From Climacium dendroides (lineage: Eukaryota > Streptophyta > Bryopsida > Hypnales > Climaciaceae), in assembly GCA_950106755.1 (NCBI GenBank), contig OX467082.1, forward strand, positions 2,852,001 to 2,916,000: a stretch of 64,000 nucleotides of DNA, read 5' to 3'. Below, in pieces: positions 55,179 through 64,000 of this stretch (position 1 is its first letter; every line of letters starts with the position of its first letter). The notes below the pieces were generated by a model. It made no database searches and was not told the origin of the DNA. It saw only the letters and a list, made by a program, of their open reading frames with translations. Position numbers and translations under genes: made by a program.

Positions 55179-55872
55179 TGGTACTATGGCCAAGAGTTTA
55201 GAAGGGGTGAGCAACTTTGAGACCAAGGTTGGGTCAATGGAGCGTATTATAAAAACGGAAGAGATGAAAGATAATATGGTCTCAATGGTGTTGTGCGAAG
55301 AGAGACTTCAAATGGAGGCCAATACCTTTGATTGTGCCATTGATTCATCAATGGACAGGGAGGATGGGGAAAAGTCAGAATTCTTTCAACCATTTTGGGC
55401 AAGGGCTACTACAGAAACGCGGGTGAGGCTTGGAGACCATGAAGAATTAATTTTGGCCCTTGTAGACCATGGTTCAGAGATTAATATTATGTCTCGACAG
55501 GTCTATGAGAAGGGCAAATGGCCAATTGATATCCATCATGGTTGGGTGATGAGAGCGGCCAATAACAGTCGCAGTCAGTTATACGGAGCTTGTCCGTCAA
55601 TTCGTGCTAGGATTGGAGATGTGGAAGTGGAGCAGAATTTCTTTGTATCAAATCAAGGAGCATATCCAGTTATACTAGGCCAACCATATATTACCGCCTC
55701 AAGAATGGAGACCAAAGTATTGGATGATGGATCTCATTATGCACGAAGTCGAAGTCTTGATGGTAAAAAGTCTGTTCAATTCTTGACAGTGAAGCCTGAG
55801 AATGAAAGGCATCGACTTCAACTCAGAGAAGGGCCACTGAAATTTTGCTCTCATGACTTTGAGGATTTCTAG
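55087..55872 (+). CDS. aspartic protease region
   Basis: Key motif LALVDHGSEINIMSRQVYEK (Asp-His-Gly-Ser in place of DTG/DSG) and later YPVILGQPYITASRME (the ILG flap-side motif). Frame +1 to gag, closed by TAG 55,870-55,872; a further TAA follows before the pol frame resumes. The DHGSE variant is unusual among plant gypsy proteases and recalls fungal elements. Confidence 0.7.
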   Translation: MMNMRFCIYLLMIVQVKWKEVLLWQSLVVNDGTMAKSLEGVSNFETKVGSMERIIKTEEMKDNMVSMVLCEERLQMEANTFDCAIDSSMDREDGEKSEFFQPFWARATTETRVRLGDHEELILALVDHGSEINIMSRQVYEKGKWPIDIHHGWVMRAANNSRSQLYGACPSIRARIGDVEVEQNFFVSNQGAYPVILGQPYITASRMETKVLDDGSHYARSRSLDGKKSVQFLTVKPENERHRLQLREGPLKFCSHDFEDF

Positions 55873-55961
55873 AGAGCACGCGCAGAGTATGGGGGTCCGC
55901 GGGTGCACATGAATCTAGAAGTCTAAAATTCCCCGGTGTACATACTATTGAGAGTGGAATT

Positions 55962-58900
55962 TTGGGTATGACAGAGTGTGGGTTTGTGCGGTTTGTGTGT
56001 GTTGGAGATTTAGACCGTGTATATAAGAAGGTTGTGAGAAAAATGGAGAATAATTTGAGGAGTATGAACTTACTTTTGGACGAAGAAAGCATTCATGGAG
56101 TCTATGAAGAGAAAGGTATGACGGATAATGTAATGCAATTTTTGAAGACGTTGGAAATGTATGGAATGGAGGATGATACTATTGACGTTGTAATCAGCAT
56201 ACATTCGCAAACATTATATGATGAAATCTTCAAGGCGATGTCATTATTTGATGAATGTGGGAGCTATGGATTGAGAAAGGAAGTTGTTGTATATACAAAG
56301 TACAAAACAGTGGCGAAGAAGGTGAAGCCAGTAGCGACACAATTACCATCGGATATTGATAAGCATATTAGACAAGCGGAGAAGGAGCCAAGTCTTAGAG
56401 GTTTGAAGAAGATTGGTCATGTATTTACGGAGGAAACATTAGCAAGTCTCAAGATTGGAGGAGATGGATTTTTATTGGAGTTGGAGAGAAAGAAATTTCG
56501 AGACATGCTTTCTACTCATGGAAAGGCATTTGCTTCTTCATCAGATGAGATCAGATGTGTGCATCCAAGTGTGGTTGCACCAATGGTTATATTCACAGTT
56601 CCGCATGTGCCATGGGATTTGAAACCTATACCAGTTCCACGAGCTTTGCTCCCCAAGTTGATTGAATTATTGAAAGAGAAGGTGCGCATGGGGATACTGG
56701 AGCCTTCGATGGCTCCATATTCTAATCGATGGTTTACTGTGCCTAAAAAGTCTGGAGCATTGTGATTTATTCAAGATATGCAGCCAGCTAACAAGGTAAC
56801 CATACGAAACAAAGGATCGGGGCCTATTGTTGATGAAGTAGCAGAAGCGTTTGCGGGGCATGCTATTTACTCTATTGGAGATTTGTATTCGGGTTATGAT
56901 CAATTCCAACTTGCATTTGAGAGTAGGGATTTGACAACTATGAAAACTCCACTTGGGTTGGTTAGAATGTGTACATTGCCTCAAGGTGCTACCAATTCGG
57001 TAGCACATATGCAGAATGCTATGAATCAAATTTTAAAGGAGTTTGTACCACACAAAACTATACCGTTTGTAGATGACATTCCTATTAAAGGATGTGAAGA
57101 GGCAAACAGAGATTGTAGTATTCAAAATGATGGGTGTAGAACATTTGTGAGTGAGCACATTAGAGATGTAGACAACATCTTGAGCAGATTAGAAGAGGTG
57201 AATCTAACTCTTTCTATTGAAAAATCTAGATTTGGAACCAATGAGATTTTGATTGTTGGACACCAATGTGGATGGTATGGGAGGAAACCTAACCCTGAGA
57301 AAGTAGATGCTATTGGCAAGATGAAGGCTTGTAGCAATACTACTAAAGTAAGAAGGTTTCTAGGAGTATGTGTCTTTTATCAGATTTGGATTCCACATTT
57401 TGCTCATATATCAGAAGCCCTATATAAGCTATTGAGAAAAAAAAACAAGTTTGTTTGGAAACATGAGCAAGATTTGGCAATGAAAGAATTGAAGAACATC
57501 TTGTAGTCGCCGCCAATTTTGAAGCAGGTTGAATATGAAAGTGGAAGACCGGTGATTGTAACAGTTGACACAAGTCCAATAACCATAGGATGGGCTGTTG
57601 GCCAAGATGATGCAGAAGGAAATCGATTTGCTATCCGGTTTGGAGCAAGGATACTTACTGAGCGTCAAAGAGCTTATCCACAAGTTAAGAGGGAGCTTTG
57701 GGGTGTGCTTACAGCTTTGAAAGCAGAAAGAAATTATATCATTGGTGCTGATGTTGTATTGGAGACGGACTGTTTACCTCTTTTGGGTATGATTTCTAAT
57801 TGCAATTCACCAGATATTGCAATGCTTCGATGGATAGCGTACATCAAGTCATTGAATCCAATTTTAAAGCACATTACGGGCAAGATGAACCCTGTGGCGG
57901 ATATGTTGTCAAGAGCCAAATACTTTGATGAAGAAGAAATAATGAGCTATGAAAAAGATGAAGATATTGAAGATGAAGGTTATGTATTGGCTACAGACAT
58001 ACAGAGTGGGGTTAATGAAGCATTGCCATTCAGAGAAGAGCTTTACAACAGAAGATTAAGGGATATTGGATTCTATATAAGTACTTTGGAGAGGCAAGAA
58101 GGATGGACAGACAAAGCTTTCAAAGACATCAGACATCAATCTTATGGGTATCTTTTGCAAGATGGTTTTTTATGGAAGAAGGCAAAGAGAACTGATGGGT
58201 TGCCATTAAGAGTGATTAATGATTTTGAAACTAAAAACCAAGTGCTTCGAGAGTTTCATGATGCTCTTTGGGCTGGTCATAGAGGAATTTGGGCCACTTA
58301 TACCAAAATCAAAGAGCGGTATTGGTGGAAGGGTTTATATAAAGATGTAGAGGAGTTTGTTGCTTCATGTGTTACATGTCAACTTCAATCAAAGATTCGA
58401 TATAGAGATGAGTTACATCCTACTTATCCTCCTTCTATCCATTTTCAGTGGGTGATTGATTTGGTTATAATGCCACCTAGAATTTGGGGTATGAGATATC
58501 TTGTTTTGGCAAGAGAAGAGCTTTCAAATTTTGTTGAAGGAAGAGCGTTGAGAACTAAAACCACTGAAGCAGTTTGCCGGTTTATACTTGAAGATATTTT
58601 CAGTCGATATGGGAGTATTGGTCAGATGAGAGCTGATAGAGGAGAATTGGATGTTGTTGAAGCGCGAAATTTTTTTGAGAGATATGGAGTGAAGTTGAGA
58701 TTAACAACTGCTTACAATCCCGAGGCCAATGGCAAGAGTGAAAGGGGTCATCCCCCTATTATTCATGCATTGGTTAAGGCTTGTAAAGGGAAGGCCAATA
58801 TATGGCCTAAACTATTTCCGTTTTCTTTGTGGGCTGATAGAACCACTCATAGTACAGTTACAGGTTATATGCCCATTGAACTTATGCATGGACACAAGCC

Positions 58901-59417
58901 TATAATGCTTGGAGAAGAGTCTATTCCAATTTGGGTGTTTCTATCTTGGGAGGATAATATTACAAGAGAGAGGTTATTGAAGATCCGTATTCAACAACTT
59001 GGAAGATTGCCAGAGGATATGGAGATTGCACTTGAGAGACTCAAAGTTGCTAGGCTTGGGAATAAGGAAAGATTTGATAAAACTCATCGCTTAAGAATAA
59101 AGGAGATTGAAGAAGGAGATTGGGTATTGATGTTCGATAGTACATTGGAGAATCAACATAGTACGGTGAAGAAGTTTTCACGAAGATGGTTTCGGCCTTA
59201 CGTTGTTATGAAGAAGAATGGAAACGCCACTTATACACTCCGTGAGTTAGACGAGACTATGTTGAGAATTCCAGTAGCAGGTAAACGAATCAAAGCATTT
59301 CGAAGGAGAGATGGGAGATTTGATTCAAATGACTTGCATTTGATTTTCAATCCACAAATGGCACAAGAAGAAATTGGAGATGATGATGATGTTTATCTTG
59401 AGGATGATCATAGATAA
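55962..59417 (+). pseudogene. pol: reverse transcriptase, RNase H, integrase, two nonsense codons
   Basis: One frame. RT: RWFTVPKKSGAL, TGA (56,763-56,765), FIQDMQPANKVTIRN, YSIGDLYSGYDQFQL, RMCTLPQGATNSVAHMQNAM, and catalytic FVDDI. Then TAG 57,504-57,506. RNase H: VTVDTSPITIGWAVG, RELWGVL, LETDCLPLLG, NPVADMLSR. Integrase: zinc part GHRG...CVTCQ; catalytic VIDLV, MRADRGELD, ANGKSERGH (D, D, E all present); a C-terminal KKFSRRWFRPYVV module. No chromodomain seen. TGA replaces Arg (CGA) and TAG replaces Gln (CAG) by one C-to-T step each. Confidence 0.9.
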
Positions 59418-59439
59418 CCTTGGCACATACCAGAGGATG

Positions 59440-59460
59440 TGCAGGTTTAGAAGGAGTGAA
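59440..59460 (+). other. polypurine tract region
   Basis: GGTTTAGAAGGAGTGAA directly before the 3' LTR start TGTCG; weakly purine-rich (AGAAGGAGTGAA), in the right place for plus-strand priming. Confidence 0.5.
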
Positions 59461-62214
59461 TGTCGTGTTGTAAATAGGTGTGGTGTTTAAAAACTACGAA
59501 AAGAACTCTTTAGAACGTCAATGGAATATAAGGATTGAGTTAGAAAAGGTGGGGTCGTGGAGAAATCCACGGTTTGGGTTTTGTACTGCATCTTGTCGCT
59601 TAGCTCAAGGGAAGTAGGAGGCTGACTGGCTGGTTATTTCTTGCCTTCACTAGCGGTGCCAAGTTGCCACTGCTCAGATTGATTCAACGGACCCGATGGT
59701 ATTCGAACCCGGAACCAGTCGACAACTAACGGGGACTTCAACAACCAGCCAAGTCCGCAACTTGGCGTTGATTGTTAGCCCTACAACGGTTTTATACCGT
59801 TGATGGTTGCATCGTGTGGTATCAGATGAACGAAGCAGTGTACCTTGATCCATTTCTACATAGGTTTTCTTTTGAGACAAAAACATATACCTATAAATAT
59901 TTGACTTGGGATTGGTTAGTTGGAATTAGCTTCTCAATGAAGCTATTAGTTTTGTATAAAGGGAATGGGTTACATTCCTTGGTTTAGAAGAACCTGTTTA
60001 GGCTTTGATTTTGGATTCAGTTATTTGTAGTGATGGATTCGCAGAATCTTGAGGATTGGGAGCTACCATTATCTCAACCGCTGTTTGATTCTGATTTGCC
60101 TTTTACTTCAAGACGTCGTGCACGCGATGAAGTTGAGCCTTCTGAGCGTTGTGTTCAACCGCGAACAGATCCAAACCCAAGTAATTTTCAATTTGCAGCT
60201 GCAAGTATTCAACTTGATACCAGGGCCTTAGTTATTGTTTTGGAGGCTGAATCTACGCTTTCTAGAGATCATCAAATGATATTTGAAGGACGTTTTGAGA
60301 ATAACGCTGAAAGGCAGATGGTTAGTCGCATTTCAAGTGAAGTTGGGCATCGCCTTTGGCTTCAAGGGCAACTCAGTCATTTGAGCAGTCAACGGAGGGC
60401 TAGTTTCATTTCCGAAGTAGTTCTTCAAATCCTTGAGTTTTTACATGTTTAGTCATTTATTTCCTCTTAAAATACCTTTAAGAGCGGTTGATTTGTATTC
60501 CAATGTTTTTTTATGTTGAGTTTAGAGGAACCTTAACTTGTTCTAAAGTTTCTACAATAAGTTGTAAGAAGGGTTTTTTTTCCTACTTGGTTTTTCCCTT
60601 CTAGTTGAATTTCTAAGATTTTAGTAAATGAATAGAAGATGTAGTGGAGATAAGAGGGAGTAGTACCTCAACCAATGGGCTTCTAGATGCCTTATGGGTC
60701 AAGTCATGGGCTGATGTGGTCCTTAGGAGAGGAGATAAGGAAGGAGGGAGCTTCCTCCTCCGCCTCTTTTTTTTTTGTGGGTTGTTATGGTGAAAGAAAA
60801 AAGTGTTTTTTTGCATACTGTGATTTCGAGCGACTATGGCTTTGTGTAAGAGACGAATTTTGATTTGAGATTTGGCAAAGTTGCACATCTTGTTCTTGCG
60901 CTTCTTTTGGCACTAGTTTCACTTGATTTGAAGTTGTTATGAGAAAGTTATGAGTAAAAGAGTGAGGGAAGGTCTGTTGCTATCCGATTAGAGAAGTGGA
61001 GACTTCGAGCCTCTCCTGCAAACTCAATATTTCTTGTATTCAAGTGAAATTTAGAGGAAGTGTAGGTCTTATTGTTAGCTTTTCAAAAAGCTATCACACT
61101 TGTAAATTGAGTTTGTGAAACAAAAGTTATAGACGGAAATGTGAAGGAGTGATAGGAAGAAGGAGATGAAGTCAGAGACCGCTTCTACAAACTTTAGCTT
61201 TGAATTTGGAGTGTCATAGAACTTAGGTAGGGTGGAATTTGGAATTGAAAATTTGGTGTAGAGTTTTAAGGCAAGTTAGGATTCCAACCTTTCAAGTTTC
61301 AAGAGTTTTAGAGTATTATTGAACATTTTGTGGCCGAAACTGGCACATGCACATTCAGTTGCCAAGTAAATTTGAAGTGCCTAAGTTTGGGGTGCTATAG
61401 AAGAAGGAGTATTTGGAATTTTGAGTTCAGTTTTGGAGGAGATCTTTCTGATACTTTAAGCTTTTCAAAGACTCAAATATCAAGCAATTTGGAGCGTTTT
61501 TGAGCATTTTATGTATTACAAGGTGTATACATGTTCGGTTGCCAAGGGATTTTGGAGCACCAACTTTGAAAGACTATAACTTATAACTTGTAAGTTCGAT
61601 TCTGTTGAAATTTGGAGGAAGAGTAGATGGTGTTGTTAGCTTTTCAAAAACTTATAACACACTTCATTTGAGATTATGATGTGTTTGGAGCATCTATTTT
61701 AGTGTTGCTGCCTTCTTCAAGAGGTTTCAAGGCTTGCGGTTTTGATTCCTACTTCATTTAGAACCACACAAACATTTGTATTAGTATTTATATGGTGTAT
61801 ATACGGTCTACTATATACGTATTCTACATATTTATATACACATATTTATACATACATACGTACACAAATTTTATGCGTATTTTATACTTGTATTGTACGA
61901 CTATACGTACACGACTTTTATACATATTGTATATTTGGTATAAAGACATTTGTATTTGAATACAAGTATTTCTACCTATACTTGTATACATACTCTTGCG
62001 TATTCAAGTTGTTCTTTTACCTTGATGGTTCATCCATTTATTTACGGACAGCTTTAGTTCCCTCCACTTGAAGTATTATCTTCTATTGTATTCTCTTAGT
62101 TTGGTGTTATAAATCAAAGACCTGACTTTGTTTTCACTTGCTTCCAAACCTAATCACTTCTAGTTGCAGCAAAAAACCCTGTGTTTCCCCTAAGCAAACT
62201 CTTATTACCCGACA
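59461..62214 (+). repeat. 3' LTR
   Basis: Same length as the 5' LTR. Differences seen: one C/T and one G/A near 59,641-59,669, C/T at about 61,793 and G/A at about 61,949. In each the 3' LTR has T or A. Three are in CG and one in CTG context. The LTR ORF copy (60,033-60,452) is unchanged in protein. Confidence 0.95.
60033..60452 (+). CDS. LTR-encoded ORF, 3' LTR copy
   Basis: Identical 139-residue reading to 50,942-51,361 with the same upstream TATAAAG (59,955-59,961). It lies downstream of pol, so it could be expressed from the 3' LTR into flanking DNA. Confidence 0.45.
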   Translation: MDSQNLEDWELPLSQPLFDSDLPFTSRRRARDEVEPSERCVQPRTDPNPSNFQFAAASIQLDTRALVIVLEAESTLSRDHQMIFEGRFENNAERQMVSRISSEVGHRLWLQGQLSHLSSQRRASFISEVVLQILEFLHV

Positions 62215-62446
62215 CCGCCTCCGTTAGTGTGACAGGGAGGTTGTCTTCCACTTTCTTGTATTTGGTTCTGAATGACAGGTGCTTCGTCATGGGAACAAGG
62301 ACAATCGTCCAATACTCAACTTCATGGGGTTCCTGCCACTCCCAGCATTCACTGAGCATGTCGGCGTTGCCGTACTCGTCTCGGTCTTTTTCAGGAATGG
62401 CAAACCGCTTCAGGTACACCTGCAAACCGGAAACCTGTGCGTCCAT
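62215..62446 (-). pseudogene. locus B module 1, N-terminal part
   Basis: From ATG 62,446-62,444 (MDAQVSGLQVYLKRFAIPEK) through CWEWQEPHEVEYWTIVLVPM and KYKKVEDNLPVTLTEA, where the 3' LTR interrupts it. Preceded by an acceptor-like ATTGCAG. Aligns with MDRQVEKLQQYF...VECWSLTMIPCT of locus A. Confidence 0.6.
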
Positions 62447-62474
62447 TCCTGCAATGATATCACGCAGTTCCAAC

Positions 62475-63058
62475 TGTTAATTTGACTCGAGTTAAATATT
62501 ATTTAGTCATAAATGTATTTTCAGGAGCATGGTGGTTTACTTGAAATTCTGCGGGTGAAGTGTGTTATCGATGGTACTCATTTAGTTCGACGCTTACTGT
62601 TTGCATTGTTTTTAACTTGGGCCGAGTTAAGGTTTCTATTTTGATAAGGTTTCAATTGTTCTTGTCTTCCTAGGAAAATAGTTTCTTTTACAATTATGTT
62701 ATCTATCGGATTGGATTATTTCCGGAGTTCAATATTTGTTCTTGTTATGTATGTGAATTCCTTATTTACTCACTATTTCACTCGAACTGAGTTAAATAGA
62801 TTCGGTTACCAAAATACCCAATGGAGGTTTGCCGCTGGTATTTAACTCGGCTCGAGTTAAACTGGTCGTCAGGATTGATTTTCGATATGTTTCTGGGCTT
62901 TCTTCATCCACAGATTACATCGTGCATGGTCATGACAGTCAGGTCACGTACAATTTTAACTCGAATCGAGTTAAAATCTAGCGATGCTTTGAAAGAAAAG
63001 CTTCTGAATACCTAGTTATCGAGTTAAACTAGCATCGAGTTAAATTGCTTCGTGTTAA
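62475..63058. promoter_or_regulatory. array of B-type palindromes (TTAACTCGANTCGAGTTAA) upstream of locus B
   Basis: Copies: a contracted GACTCGAGTTAA near 62,484; AACTTGGGCCGAGTT 62,614; CACTCGAACTGAGTT 62,779; AACTCGGCTCGAGTT 62,844; and the perfect TTAACTCGAATCGAGTTAA around 62,956-62,974. Then three half-sites ATCGAGTTAAA / ATCGAGTTAAA / TTCGTGTTAAA end to end at about 63,018-63,060. Spacing includes 65 bp (62,779 to 62,844). The same position relative to locus B as the 16.65-17.6 kb array has to locus A. Confidence 0.8.
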
Positions 63059-63490
63059 ACATACATCGTGATTGGTTTCAGGGTTTAGGGTTTCTACTGG
63101 ATTTACTTTGCTGTGTGAATTGAATGGGTTCAAACAGTTGCACACAATGAGAATTGCAATGCCACAGAAACTATGAATTCAATGCTACAAATCTAAAAGC
63201 TCAGAAACTGAGTATGTAGATGCACAGCAGGATTGGAATGAAAGAAGGATTGCAACAGAAGGAGGATTGCAATGAAAGTAATATTCAGTACAAGGTAGAA
63301 ATTTTGCATACTAGGAACAGAAACCTGAAGAAGCTCAGATGCACAAACTCCAAAACATCCGAAAACGGAGTAGCAACGGAATCCCACAAACCCTAAACGT
63401 TGTGCCCCTGAAGAACTAGAAAACGGAATCCAGCAAACCCTACACGCTGCCTCTCCCCACGAGCTTCACACACCCTAAATCCAAATCGGG
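63059..63490 (-). promoter_or_regulatory. leader/promoter-side region of locus B
   Basis: GGGTTTAGGGTTT at about 63,081 and AAACCCTAAACG near 63,390 are telo-box-type leader motifs in both orientations. No exon supported. Confidence 0.4.
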
Positions 63491-63491
63491 A

Positions 63492-63628
63492 ACTCGCCAA
63501 CTACTCACCACTCGCCGAAATGCGCCAACTACTCACTACTCGCCGAAGCACGCAAACTGAAAACAAACCACTCGCCGAAACGCGCCAAGTACTCACCACT
63601 CGCCGAAGCACGGAAACTGAAAAGAAGA
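63492..63628. repeat. CACTCGCCGAA tandem repeat
   Basis: About six copies of ACTCGCCGAA(A/G) with alternating tails (TGCGCCAACTACT and GCACGCAAACTGAAAA), making roughly 72-bp higher-order units. The minus and plus frames at 63,501-63,809 are repeat artefacts. Confidence 0.65.
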
Positions 63629-64000
63629 CTAGGGTAGGGTTCCAGCGCGCAGACAGGCTCAGCTTTCGAGGAGTCATGCAATCTGGGCCCTCCATTGGAA
63701 TTGATCGTCCAAATTGATGATTGCTGTCTCCAACGCATTCAGCCTCCAAATTTGGCATTAATGACATGCTAGTTATGGTAATGAAGTTGCTGATTTGGGT
63801 TTGGGGCATGCTGATTTTTAATTTTTTTAATTAGTTTCTTTGACACAAACGGTAGGAGGTCCATACATGGATTTTCTAAGGACCTAGAATTGAAATTAGG
63901 GTAGGTGAAACATCTTCAAATTTTTTTCAATAAATTTTTCCTAAAAGACAAGTAGAATTCACATCTAACCCAAAATGTTTCATATTTTTGGGAGCTTTGT
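63629..64000. other. non-coding end of window
   Basis: AT-rich, nothing recognised. Confidence 0.4.

Larger units (their letters stand above)
50370..62214 (+). mobile_element. young Ty3/gypsy LTR retrotransposon inserted in locus B
   Basis: 11,845 bp. LTRs 50,370-53,123 and 59,461-62,214 are both 2,754 bp, start TGTCG and end CGACA. Flanks share CCGC (50,366-50,369 / 62,215-62,218), or ACCGC if the terminal A is counted in the duplication. Four differences were seen by eye between LTRs. The internal region reads gag-protease-RT-RNase H-integrase. It inserted into the coding exon of module 1 of locus B on the opposite strand. Internal stops mean this copy is defective or was silenced soon after insertion. 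Confidence 0.95.

Noticed and set aside
63501..63809. Minus-strand frame of 102 codons
   Set aside because: Built from the CACTCGCCGAA repeat.

Overview
This window looks like nuclear DNA of a land plant with a repeat-rich genome. It has AT-rich non-coding stretches, GT-AG introns, AAACCCTA-type (telo-box) leader motifs, and plant-type CACTA, PIF/Harbinger and Ty3/gypsy elements. Gene types such as a Crinkler-RHS-like NTPase, FCP1-like proteins with a DLNG motif and DUF7869-like proteins make a seed-free plant (bryophyte, lycophyte or fern) my best guess, with low confidence. No rRNA, organellar or bacterial operon structure is visible.

Layout. 1-2.5 kb: leader and body of a broken Crinkler-RHS-type gene (+). 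4.35-5.02 kb: a TTAA-flanked inverted-repeat element. 7.2-9.5 kb: a tRNA-derived SINE-like sequence, a broken gene and 180-bp foldback repeats. 9.5-16.6 kb: 'locus A' (- strand), a decayed multi-exon gene, with its 5' non-coding region up to about 19.4 kb. 19.5-22.9 kb: satellites and AT-rich DNA. 23-26.6 kb: a DUF7869-like broken gene (+) cut by a perfect CACTA foldback and by a larger CACTA-like element (26.6-29.5 kb). 31.6-33 kb: a dead PIF/Harbinger transposase (-). 36.75-41.94 kb: a complete 5.2-kb DNA transposon with 11-bp TIRs, a perfect 8-bp target duplication and a zinc-finger plus DDE-like transposase gene. 43-63 kb: 'locus B' (- strand), a paralogue of locus A, split inside its first mapped coding exon by a very young 11.8-kb Ty3/gypsy retrotransposon with 2,754-bp LTRs (50,370-62,214).

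Loci A and B share exon order: an N-terminal module, a ParB-like module (IR...NGQH motif), a long alpha-helical/charged module, an acidic or proline-rich linker, an FCP1-like HAD module and a GYSRGPxILKA tail. Several equivalent introns and the 5' regions of both loci carry arrays of a 15-bp palindrome with the core CTCGANTCGAG. The outer bases differ by locus: AGCTCGANTCGAGCT at A, and (TT)AACTCGANTCGAGTT(AA) at B. A third A-type array lies upstream of the 24.1-kb gene. This pairing of a ParB-like gene family with locus-specific palindromes is the best candidate here for an undescribed system. The new DNA transposon is the second.

Decay has a consistent flavour. The nonsense codons are TAG, TGA or TAA, most of them one C-to-T (or G-to-A) step from a sense codon, and all four LTR differences are such transitions in CG or CHG context. 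This suggests methylation-driven deamination. Exon boundaries are read by eye from splice consensus and paralogue comparison, and family assignments are from remembered motifs, not from searches.
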